Positions 1 through 7,262 of a stretch of 64,000 nt of DNA are shown piece after piece (position 1 is the first letter of the stretch; each line of letters begins with the position of its first letter). The stretch is taken from positions 434,001 to 498,000 of the forward strand of contig LT599017.1 of assembly GCA_900079765.1 (NCBI GenBank), written 5' to 3'. Under the pieces are notes generated by a model that did no database searches, had not been told where the DNA came from, and was given only the letters and a program-made list of their open reading frames with translations. Source of the DNA: an uncultured Eubacteriales bacterium. GTDB lineage: Bacteria; Bacillota; Clostridia; Oscillospirales; Oscillospiraceae. The position numbers and the translations under genes were made by a program.

Positions 1-560
1 CCTTCTTCCGCTATACCATCAGCAAGGTGGAGAACCTGGTGTCGGTGGAAGAGGAGCTGCAGAACTGTGAGACCTACTTCCGCATCCAGCAGTACCGCTT
101 TGGCGACCGTCTGAGCTTGCGGATCGTGTGCGAGGAGCAGGACAGAGACGAAATCTTCCGCTGCCGGCTCCCCAAGCTGACGATGCAGCCCATTCTGGAG
201 AACAGCATCATCCACGGCATTGAGCTGAAGGTGGGGACCGGCAACCTCACCGTCCACTTGGAACGGACGGAAAAGCGTCTGCTGATCCGCGTTTCTGACG
301 ACGGTGTGGGCATGGGCACCGACGTGCTGGCAAAATTAAATGCACGCCTGGGCAGGAGCGGCCCGGTCGCCCAGCTGCAGGATCCCGAGCGAGTGGGAGG
401 CGTGGCGCTGACCAACGTGAACAACCGCATCCGGCTCCTGTTTGGCGAGGAGTACGGGCTCCATGTCTTCTCGCTGCCCGGCGTGGGTACCGATGTAGAG
501 ATCTCGCTCCCCGCCATTACCAGTGACCGGGACGTGAAGAATCGCGAGGTGCTGCAGTGA
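1..560 (+). CDS. YesM-like sensor histidine kinase, C-terminal part (5' truncated by window)
   Basis: The reading frame is open from base 3 and ends with TGA at 558-560, so only the kinase core is present. The first residues (FFRYTISK, then SVEEEL and YRFGDRL) match the end of the His_kinase (YesM/LytS-type) dimerisation region. An HATPase_c domain follows, with the N-box LENSIIHG, the G1 motif DDGVGMG and a final GVGTDVEI segment. In this family the kinase autophosphorylates on a histidine lying upstream of the window and signals to an AraC-type response regulator, usually in sugar sensing. The next gene overlaps its stop codon, so the two are almost certainly co-translated. The response regulator would be expected upstream, outside the window. 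The family call is confident; the ligand is unknown. Confidence 0.9.
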   Translation, partial: FFRYTISKVENLVSVEEELQNCETYFRIQQYRFGDRLSLRIVCEEQDRDEIFRCRLPKLTMQPILENSIIHGIELKVGTGNLTVHLERTEKRLLIRVSDDGVGMGTDVLAKLNARLGRSGPVAQLQDPERVGGVALTNVNNRIRLLFGEEYGLHVFSLPGVGTDVEISLPAITSDRDVKNREVLQ

Positions 561-2026
561 GGGACGAGGTTTTACGCATGGAGCGGGTCACCTACCGGGA
601 ACGGGGCGCGGTCCAGCTGGAGGATTTTGACCTGACGCTATTCGCCGGTGAGATCGTGGGGCTGATTCCCATGAACAGCCACGGTCTAACGGCGCTCATC
701 AACCTCCTGCGGCACAATCTGCCCCTTGAGTCGGGCTATATCTACTACAGGGAGGAGCAGATAAACTCCTGGCGCACGCCCAATCCCCGCCATAACCGCA
801 TTGGCGTGATCCAAAGCGAGAGCGGCCTGGTGGAGGGCCTTACAGTGGCGGACAATATTTTTGTCCTCCGCCCCGGCTTTAAGACCTGGTACCTCCGCCC
901 TTCGATTTTACGCCGCCAACTCCAGCCCTTTTTGGACCAGCTCGGCATTCAGATATCCGCGGACGCCTATGTGGAGGAGCTCAGCACCTTCCAGCGCTTT
1001 GTGGTGGAGCTCGTCAAGGCGGTGGTGGCAGGGAGCCGGTTGATTATTTTAAGAGATGTGAGCACCTTTATCAGCGAGTCGGAACTCACCCAACTCCACG
1101 AGATCCTGCGCCACTATGCCGCCCAGGGGGTGGCGTTCCTCTACATTGGCTTTCACTTTGAAGAGCTGGAGCAGATCTGTGACCGTACTGCTTTTCTCAT
1201 CAATGGGCGTATTGCCAAGGTCCTGCGCTCAGAGGAGGGGGAGCCTCACAGAAACGATTTTTATGAGCGAAAGGAATGGGAGAAGCAGATTGCCCAGCAA
1301 ACGGCGGAGAATACCTCGGCTCCTCCGGTTTTGCAGGTATCCCATCTCACCGGTGGGGCGGTGAGGGACCTCACCTTCGCGGTGTCGCCGGGGGAGTGCC
1401 TGGTGCTGCAGGACCTGGACAACCGCATCTTTGGAGATTTGCTGGCCATTCTTCAGGGGGAACGGCCCGTGGAGAGCGGAGAGATACGGCTCCGTGGAGC
1501 GCCGTTTCAGTGCGCTCCGACCCGGGACCTCGCCATATTAAAGGAACAGCCTGCTGACGCAATGCTCTTTAGTAAGATGAGCTATTTTGACAACATCTTC
1601 TTTACCATCGACCACCGCCTGCCCGGTCTGTGGCGAAACAGACGAATGCAGGAGGGGCTCCGGCGGAATCTGGGCTCCGAGTACGAGGAGCTGTTCGGAG
1701 TCCGGCTCGAACATCTGACCAAAATGGAAAAATACGATTTGGTCTACCACCGCATTCATTTTCAGAACCCGGGCGTTTTGTTCTGCATCCAGCCCTTCAA
1801 GGGCGCGGATGTCGGCCTGCGGAAACATATCTGGGATCTGCTTGAGGGGCTGATGCGGCAAGGAATGGCGGTCGTTATCCTCGCGGTCAACCTGGCGGAC
1901 GCCCTGTCTTTGGCGAGTCGGCTGATCCGCATTCACAAAGACGGGCCCGATGAGGTTTATGAGCAGCGCGACTTTGCCAAGATACCCTTCAGCGCCCCTT
2001 GGCTGGATCTCTATCGACAGCGGTAG
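557..2026 (+). CDS. Tandem ABC ATPase-like protein (RbsA/MglA fold) with eroded nucleotide-binding motifs
   Basis: This 489-residue protein has the two-domain layout of sugar ABC ATPases such as RbsA and MglA, with repeats at roughly 1-245 and 255-489. The ATP-binding motifs are not conserved. The first Walker A site reads PMNSHGLTA (about 38-46) instead of GxxGxGKS/T. The signature reads LSTFQ (142-146). The Walker B end reads IILRDV (about 163-168), so the catalytic DE pair is lost. The second half has LQDLDNRIFG at its Walker A place and CIQPFKGADVG where ILDEPTRGIDVG is expected, leaving only the D-loop-like end. GTG at 557 overlaps the TGA of the upstream kinase gene. A role as a non-hydrolysing signalling partner of that kinase is inference; a decayed transporter subunit is the alternative. 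A strong terminator follows. Confidence 0.8.
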   Translation: MRDEVLRMERVTYRERGAVQLEDFDLTLFAGEIVGLIPMNSHGLTALINLLRHNLPLESGYIYYREEQINSWRTPNPRHNRIGVIQSESGLVEGLTVADNIFVLRPGFKTWYLRPSILRRQLQPFLDQLGIQISADAYVEELSTFQRFVVELVKAVVAGSRLIILRDVSTFISESELTQLHEILRHYAAQGVAFLYIGFHFEELEQICDRTAFLINGRIAKVLRSEEGEPHRNDFYERKEWEKQIAQQTAENTSAPPVLQVSHLTGGAVRDLTFAVSPGECLVLQDLDNRIFGDLLAILQGERPVESGEIRLRGAPFQCAPTRDLAILKEQPADAMLFSKMSYFDNIFFTIDHRLPGLWRNRRMQEGLRRNLGSEYEELFGVRLEHLTKMEKYDLVYHRIHFQNPGVLFCIQPFKGADVGLRKHIWDLLEGLMRQGMAVVILAVNLADALSLASRLIRIHKDGPDEVYEQRDFAKIPFSAPWLDLYRQR

Positions 2027-2057
2027 AGATAAGCGATATGTCCATTCCACACCGCTG

Positions 2058-2106
2058 AAAAGGTTCTGCCTGGCACCACCATGTGCCAGGCAGAACCTTT
2101 TCTTTT
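2058..2106 (+). terminator. Rho-independent terminator after the kinase/ABC pair
   Basis: A perfect 19-bp inverted repeat (arms 2058-2076 and 2083-2101) with a 6-base loop is followed by a T-rich stretch. It lies about 30 bases past the stop of the ABC-like gene. Confidence 0.9.
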
Positions 2107-2176
2107 ACTTATGAAACTGCGGGTACGAGCTTCATCGCTAAAAGAGGATATCGCACTTATTATTGGCTCAACCTTT

Positions 2177-2509
2177 TCATTCCCAGGTTTTCCACACCTC
2201 GGGCTGGTAGCCCACGGTGGCGGCTTTGCCATTTCGGACAATGGGGGTGTTTAAAAGGCGGGGGTCCTCCAGCAGCTTTTCAAACTTGTCGGCGTCGTAG
2301 GCCAGATATTTGAGGAGGGCCGCGTCGGGGCCGTCCCAGTTGACCAGGGTGTCCAACCCCACGGAGCTTTTCACGCTTTGGAGCTCGCCCTTGCTGATGC
2401 CGTACTTTAAAAGGTCGATGGACTGAAACTTGACCCGCCGCTCCTTGAAATACCGCTCGGCTTTTTTGGTGTCAAAGCACTTGGACTTGCCAAAAATCTG
2501 GATGTTCAT
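2177..2509 (-). CDS. ArsC/Spx-like thioredoxin-fold protein
   Basis: This is a 110-residue protein of the ArsC family. It starts MNIQIFGKSKC, with the family cysteine at residue 11, and keeps the late TPIVRNGKA segment, which matches the conserved P-[IL]-[IV] stretch of ArsC and Spx. There is a single cysteine (KCFDTKK) rather than the CxxC of Spx. That favours a stand-alone reductase-like or uncharacterised YffB/ArsC-like role over a Spx regulator. Its ribosome binding site (AGGAGAG) lies in the end of the upstream DUF1653 gene, four bases away, so the two form an operon. The substrate is unknown; arsenate reduction is not demonstrated by the sequence. Confidence 0.85.
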   Translation of the reverse strand: MNIQIFGKSKCFDTKKAERYFKERRVKFQSIDLLKYGISKGELQSVKSSVGLDTLVNWDGPDAALLKYLAYDADKFEKLLEDPRLLNTPIVRNGKAATVGYQPEVWKTWE

Positions 2510-2513
2510 GAGT

Positions 2514-2729
2514 TTACTCTCCTATATAGGCAAACCGGGGCCCCGCGTAGCCGCTGCGCTCCACATGCTCGTTCCACATGTTCGCAGGGCGTACCCAGAT
2601 GCCGCCCTCTCCGTATAGAGCCTGGTAGACCACCATGGGCTCAAGCGTCTCGGAGTGCTTGGCGGTGTACAGAACACGGTACTCGTTTCCCTTGAAGTGC
2701 CGGTATTTCCCTGGTTTTATCTCGTCCAT
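2514..2729 (-). CDS. DUF1653 family small protein
   Basis: This is a 71-residue cytoplasmic protein. The KYRHFKGNEYRVLYTAKHSE start, the VVYQALYG middle and the WVRPANMW segment are typical of DUF1653, a small beta-rich domain of unknown function. It is the first gene of a two-gene operon with the ArsC-like gene. GGGAGG sits about 9 bases before the ATG. No catalytic residues can be assigned. Confidence 0.85.
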   Translation of the reverse strand: MDEIKPGKYRHFKGNEYRVLYTAKHSETLEPMVVYQALYGEGGIWVRPANMWNEHVERSGYAGPRFAYIGE

Positions 2730-2760
2730 CTTGACTAACCTCCCATTTGGATTTTTTCCT

Positions 2761-2788
2761 ATTGTACCACATCCGTGTTAAATTTGAA
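2761..2788 (-). promoter_or_regulatory. Probable sigma-A promoter for the DUF1653-ArsC operon
   Basis: Read on the minus strand, TTCAAA (2783-2788) and TACAAT (2761-2766) are separated by 16 bases, upstream of the DUF1653 start. The -10 box is good and the -35 box is only fair. Confidence 0.5.
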
Positions 2789-2835
2789 ATCCCGGAGATA
2801 CTAGAGGAAATCACCTTTTTAGAGGAGGATTTCCC

Positions 2836-5166
2836 TTGAAAGCAGTTATCATGGCAGGGGGCGAGGGAACGCGGCTGCGGCCTCTCTCACTGGGGCGGCC
2901 CAAGCCCATGACGCCCCTATTTGATAAACCGGTGATGGAGCATATCATTGCGCTCTTAAAAAAACACGGGATTACGGATATCTGCGTCACTCTTCAATAT
3001 ATGCCCCAGACCGTCACCGACTATTTTGGAGACGGGGCCGAGTGGGGCGTCAAGCTCACCTACTTCGTGGAGGACGAGCCCCTGGGTACCGCGGGCAGCG
3101 TGAAAAACTGCATGGGGCACCTGGGGAAGGAGGATTTCCTCGTCATCAGCGGGGACGCAGTGTGCGACCTGGACCTCTCCGCCGCCATCGGTTTCCACAA
3201 GACCCGCCGCTCGGCGGCCACTTTGGTGCTCTACCGCCACCCCGCGCCCCTGGAGTACGGGCTGGTCCTCACCGACGAGGAGGGGCGCATCCGCCGTTTC
3301 ATCGAAAAACCAGGCTGGGGGGAGGTGCTGACCAATATGGTGAACACCGGCGTCTACCTCCTCACGGCGGAGGCCATGGAACTGGTGCCCGAGGGGCGCG
3401 CCTATGACTTCGGGAAGGACCTGTTCCCACTCCTTTTGGAGCGGGGGACCGCCATGTACGGCACCGCCGTGGACGGCTACTGGTGCGACATGGGGGACGC
3501 CTCCGCCTACCTCCAGTGCGTGGCCGATGCGCTTGCAGGGAAGGTGGCGCTGGAATTACCTGTCCCCAAGCAGGGACCTGGGATATGGGCGGCGAGCCCA
3601 GTCCCCATGGGGGTGGAAGTGGTGCCTCCTTGCTATATCGGGGCTAATGTGACCATTGGGACGGGGAGCCTCATCGGTCCCCACACCGCCATCGGCGAGG
3701 GGAGCACCGTCGGTGCACACGACCTGGTGCAGAGGTCCGTTCTCCACGCCGCCCACCTGGGGGACCGGGCCACCCTCTACGGGGCCATATTGTGCCGGGG
3801 CGCCTCCGCCGGGGCGGGAGTGGTCCTTAACGAGGGAACCGTTTTGGGCGAGGGTGCCTCCGCCGGGCGTGACGCCACAGTCATGGAGGGGGTCAAGGTC
3901 TGGCCGGGACGGGAGGTCCCCGCCGGGGGGCGGCTCACCGCCAGCCTCACCGTGGGCGGTCTGCGGGGGCCGCTGAAGTTTGGCGACGGCGGGGTCATTC
4001 GGGGCATTGTAGGCGAAGAGCTGACGCCGGAACTCCTTCTCCTTCTGGGCAATGCTCTGGGGAGTGAGAAACAGGCAGCGCTGGGCTATGGCGGCGGGAC
4101 CGGCGCCGGGATGCTGGCCCGGGCTGCGGGCAGCGGCATGGCCGCCGCCGGGTGCCGGGTATTTCATCATGATGGCCCCACGCCCGCCTCGGCGGCTTGG
4201 CTTGCCCGGCGGCAGGAGCTGCCTGTCTCCCTCTTCATCGAGCAGGAGGGGGACCGTGCCTACCTCCACCTGGCAGGGCGGGGCGGTCTGCCCTTGGGTC
4301 GGGCGCGGGAGCGAAAAATCGAGTCCGCCCTCCTCCGGGGAGAGGTGAGCCGTATGCCCGCTGCCCGGATCGGTGAGATAGAGCTGCTGAGTGGTGTCGA
4401 GGCGGCCTACGCGGCCCAAGCTGCCGACAGTGCCCGCCGCGAGTGGGAGCCGGTCTCCCTCACCGTGTCGGTGCCGGGGGAGACTCCGGCGGACGGTGCG
4501 CTGGTCCGGGTTCTGGGTCTGCTGGGGTGCCGGGTGAGTCGGGAACGGCGGAACGGTATTCCCGCCTTTGCTGCCCTCCACGGCGGGTTCTACCTGGCCG
4601 GCTGGGACGAGGAGGGGGGATATCTGCCTCCGGAGCGGATGCTTACCCTGGCCGCCCTTCTGGAGCTGGAAGAGGGAGAGCTGCGGTTGGCACTGCCTCC
4701 CGCGGCTCCGGCGGCCATCGATTTGATGGCCCTCACTCGCGGCGGAACGGTGCTTCGCCTGGGCCGGGACGGGGCGGAGGCCGAGGAGCGGTATGCTGCC
4801 CTGCCCGCCCTGCGGGACGCGGCCTTCGCCGTCGCCCTCCTCTGCGCGCACCTGGCTCGTACAGGGGAGCGCCTCAGCGCCCTGGATCAGCGGGCCCCCG
4901 CCTTCACTGTCCGGCGGCGGGAGGTGCCCCTGGCCGGAAATCGGGGGGACGTGATGCAGGCGCTCTACGAGGCCGAGCCCGAAGCAAAGCAAGCGGGGGA
5001 GGGTCTGCGCCTGAATGTGAGGGACGGCTGGGTCTATATCGCCCCCCTGACCCGGCGTGCATCCCTGCGGGTCATCGCGGAGGGGTTCGACGCTGAGGCG
5101 GCGGCGGAGCTGTGTGATTTCTATAGCGAAAAGGCGCGAAAGCTGGACAGGGGAGCGCACTTGTAA
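2836..5166 (+). CDS. Mannose-1-phosphate guanylyltransferase / phosphomannomutase-like fusion
   Basis: This 776-residue protein begins at TTG 2836, eight bases after AGAGGAGG. Residues 1 to about 230 are a sugar-nucleotide transferase: the MAGGEGTRLRP loop, then KPMTPLFDKP and EDEPLGTAGS. They would make GDP-mannose or a related NDP-sugar. Residues about 250-370 form a left-handed beta-helix of hexapeptide repeats. Residues about 380-776 resemble a phosphohexomutase and keep the DGPTPASAAW and ERKIE landmarks. The catalytic phosphoserine loop (normally SASH/TASH) is replaced by PVSLFIEQEGDRAYLHL, and no metal-binding DGD motif was seen. The mutase half therefore looks inactive or regulatory. 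The mannosyltransferase gene at 31.5-33.5 kb is a possible consumer pathway, by inference only. Confidence 0.85.
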   Translation: MKAVIMAGGEGTRLRPLSLGRPKPMTPLFDKPVMEHIIALLKKHGITDICVTLQYMPQTVTDYFGDGAEWGVKLTYFVEDEPLGTAGSVKNCMGHLGKEDFLVISGDAVCDLDLSAAIGFHKTRRSAATLVLYRHPAPLEYGLVLTDEEGRIRRFIEKPGWGEVLTNMVNTGVYLLTAEAMELVPEGRAYDFGKDLFPLLLERGTAMYGTAVDGYWCDMGDASAYLQCVADALAGKVALELPVPKQGPGIWAASPVPMGVEVVPPCYIGANVTIGTGSLIGPHTAIGEGSTVGAHDLVQRSVLHAAHLGDRATLYGAILCRGASAGAGVVLNEGTVLGEGASAGRDATVMEGVKVWPGREVPAGGRLTASLTVGGLRGPLKFGDGGVIRGIVGEELTPELLLLLGNALGSEKQAALGYGGGTGAGMLARAAGSGMAAAGCRVFHHDGPTPASAAWLARRQELPVSLFIEQEGDRAYLHLAGRGGLPLGRARERKIESALLRGEVSRMPAARIGEIELLSGVEAAYAAQAADSARREWEPVSLTVSVPGETPADGALVRVLGLLGCRVSRERRNGIPAFAALHGGFYLAGWDEEGGYLPPERMLTLAALLELEEGELRLALPPAAPAAIDLMALTRGGTVLRLGRDGAEAEERYAALPALRDAAFAVALLCAHLARTGERLSALDQRAPAFTVRRREVPLAGNRGDVMQALYEAEPEAKQAGEGLRLNVRDGWVYIAPLTRRASLRVIAEGFDAEAAAELCDFYSEKARKLDRGAHL

Positions 5167-5191
5167 AATTTTATGTATACTTTCCTGCAAT

Positions 5192-5232
5192 AATATGGTA
5201 TACTACCAGTAAGGTTGGTAGTATACCATATT
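5192..5232. repeat. Perfect 16-bp inverted repeat downstream of the guanylyltransferase gene
   Basis: The arms AATATGGTATACTACC (5192-5207) and its exact complement (5217-5232) flank a 9-base spacer. Only three T residues follow, so it is a poor intrinsic terminator. The GGTATAC...GTATACC core would also suit a repressor operator. It lies between the fusion gene and rnj. Confidence 0.7.
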
Positions 5233-5465
5233 TCCTGGTGTATGCCACTGTTTACCGCTCCCCTGCGGGGTTGAGCGCTTTGATTGGCTTTATGCGCGTG
5301 AGCGCACGGAAATAAGGCAGGACACAGGAGAATAGGGCATCGGCGGCGAATGGCCGTCCCTTTTTCCGGCGAGGCAGGGCCGGAAAGAGCGGACGCTTTC
5401 GCCTTAGTTTCGTATACCCGCTCCATGCCCATACATAGACGAATAAGGAGTGTTATTACGAAAAA
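5233..5465. other. Intergenic stretch upstream of RNase J
   Basis: No convincing promoter, small gene or RNA motif was found here. It probably contains the rnj promoter and leader. AAGGAG at about 5445-5450 is the only ribosome-binding-like sequence before the rnj start, at a long spacing of about 15 bases. Confidence 0.4.
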
Positions 5466-7124
5466 ATGGCAGAAAAATTGAAAATTATATCCCTCGGCGG
5501 TCTCAACGAGATCGGCAAGAACATCACCGCCTATGAGTATGGCGGCGATATGATCGTGGTGGACGTGGGGATGGGATTTCCCGATGACGACATGTACGGC
5601 ATCGACGTGGTCATCCCCGACTTCTCCTACCTCATCAAGAACAAGGACCGCATCCGGGGCATTTTCCTCACCCATGGGCATGAGGACCACATCGGCTCCA
5701 TTCCCTACTTGCTGCGGGAGGTGCAGGCCCCCATCTACGCCACCCGGATGACAGCGGGGCTTGTCAAGCTCAAGCTGGAGGAGCACCGGCTCCTGGACAA
5801 GACCAAGCTCATCACCTGTGAGGCGGGGGAGACTGTGAAGGCGGGCAAGTTCAGCGTGGAGTTCATCCACACGAACCACTCCATCGCTGACGCGGTCAGC
5901 TTTGCCATCAAGTGCCCGGTGGGCGTGTGCGTCCACACCGGTGACTTCAAGATCGACCCCACCCCGGTATCGGGCGGGATGATTGACTTGGCCCGGTTCG
6001 GGCAGTTGGGCAAGGAGGGAGTGCTCTGCCTCCTGGCGGACTCCACCAATGTGGAGCGCCCTGGTTTCACCAAGAGCGAGCGGAGCGTGGGTGCAAGCTT
6101 TGACGCCTTGTTTAGGGGCTGCGAGGAGCGCATTATTGTCACCACCTTTGCTTCCAACGTGGACCGGATGCAGCAGATCGTCTCGGTGGCCGCCAAATAC
6201 GGCCGCAAGGTGGCCGTGGTAGGCCGCAGCATGGAAAACGCCATCAAGGTCTCCACCGAGCTGGGGTATATGAGTATCCCCGCCGGGGTGCTGGTGGACG
6301 TGGCGCACATCAAATCCCTGCCTAAGAACAAGGTCTGCATCATCACCACCGGCAGCCAGGGCGAGACCATGTCTGCCCTTACCCGTATGGCTTTCTCCAC
6401 CCACCGGCAGGTGGACATCCAGGCGGGGGACCGCATCATCATCTCGGCTTCCGCCATCCCCGGCAACGAAAACGCCATCGGCAACGTCGTTAACGAGCTC
6501 TACCGCAAGGGAGCCGATGTGGTCAACGAACGGGAGGCCGCCCTCCACGTATCGGGCCACGCCTGTCAGGACGAGCTGAAGATTATCCATGCGCTGGTGA
6601 AACCCAAGTTCTTCGTCCCGCTCCATGGTGAGCAGCGGCACCTGAAGACCCATGCCAAGCTTGCCCGCGAGATGGGCATGGATCCAAACAATATCCTCAT
6701 CAGCGACATTGGCAAGGTGATGGAGTTCACCCCCAATAGCGCTAAGATCAACGGCACAGTGCCCGCCGGGCGGGTCTTCGTGGACGGGTACGGCGTTGGA
6801 GACGTGGGCGCTGTTGTCCTTAGGGACCGCAAACACCTGGCGGAGGACGGCATGATCGTCGTTGTCGCGTCCATGTCCGGGGAGGACGGCTCTTTGGTCT
6901 CTGGACCCGACATCATCACCCGAGGCTTTGTCTATGTCAAGGAGTCCGAGGGCCTGATGGAGGAACTGCGCACCGTGGCCCTGGAGGCCATCGGAGCCAG
7001 CGGCGCCAAGAGCGGCAAGGACTGGGCCGCCGTGAAGACCCAGATCAAGAACGACCTGTCCGGCTACCTCTATAAGAAGACCAAGCGCAACCCCATGATC
7101 CTGCCTGTTGTCATGGAGGTTTGA
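5466..7124 (+). CDS. rnj: Ribonuclease J
   Basis: This 552-residue protein has the usual length for RNase J, a metallo-beta-lactamase/beta-CASP nuclease with endo- and 5'-3' exonuclease activity in mRNA decay and rRNA maturation. The opening LGGLNEIGKN, the zinc motif HGHEDH (70-75), the VHTGDFK segment, LLADSTN, the beta-CASP GSQGE motif and the VSGHA segment are all intact. It has the C-terminal RNase J domain, ending in KKTKRNPMILPVVMEV. The gene stands alone and is followed by a very strong terminator. ATG 5466 is chosen because the MAEKLKIISLGGLNEIGKN start aligns with the family. Confidence 0.97.
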   Translation: MAEKLKIISLGGLNEIGKNITAYEYGGDMIVVDVGMGFPDDDMYGIDVVIPDFSYLIKNKDRIRGIFLTHGHEDHIGSIPYLLREVQAPIYATRMTAGLVKLKLEEHRLLDKTKLITCEAGETVKAGKFSVEFIHTNHSIADAVSFAIKCPVGVCVHTGDFKIDPTPVSGGMIDLARFGQLGKEGVLCLLADSTNVERPGFTKSERSVGASFDALFRGCEERIIVTTFASNVDRMQQIVSVAAKYGRKVAVVGRSMENAIKVSTELGYMSIPAGVLVDVAHIKSLPKNKVCIITTGSQGETMSALTRMAFSTHRQVDIQAGDRIIISASAIPGNENAIGNVVNELYRKGADVVNEREAALHVSGHACQDELKIIHALVKPKFFVPLHGEQRHLKTHAKLAREMGMDPNNILISDIGKVMEFTPNSAKINGTVPAGRVFVDGYGVGDVGAVVLRDRKHLAEDGMIVVVASMSGEDGSLVSGPDIITRGFVYVKESEGLMEELRTVALEAIGASGAKSGKDWAAVKTQIKNDLSGYLYKKTKRNPMILPVVMEV

Positions 7125-7132
7125 GCGTAATT

Positions 7133-7176
7133 AAAAGCCCACCCGCCGCGAAACGTTTCGCGGCGGGTGGGCTTTT
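7133..7176 (+). terminator. Terminator after rnj
   Basis: A 44-base perfect palindrome with a GC-rich core (7137-7172), flanked by AAAA and TTTT, lies 8 bases beyond the rnj stop. Confidence 0.93.
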
Positions 7177-7189
7177 GTAAAGTTTTGGG

Positions 7190-7218
7190 TTGCCCCGGTT
7201 GTCCGCATCGATTATAAT
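7190..7218 (+). promoter_or_regulatory. Sigma-A promoter for the SLH-phosphatase gene
   Basis: TTGCCC (7190-7195) and TATAAT (7213-7218) are separated by 17 bases. They lie about 45 bases before the ATG and directly follow the rnj terminator. Confidence 0.75.
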
Positions 7219-7262
7219 GGAATAAAATATTGCGGCAATGCCGCATAGAGAGGAAGGATGAA

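Noticed and set aside
3556-5190. 544-codon antisense frame opposite the nucleotidyltransferase fusion
   Set aside because: Low-complexity Pro/Gly/Arg-rich translation; the fusion gene on the plus strand has clear catalytic motifs.
5121-6836. 571-codon antisense frame opposite rnj
   Set aside because: Shadow of RNase J codons; no family features.
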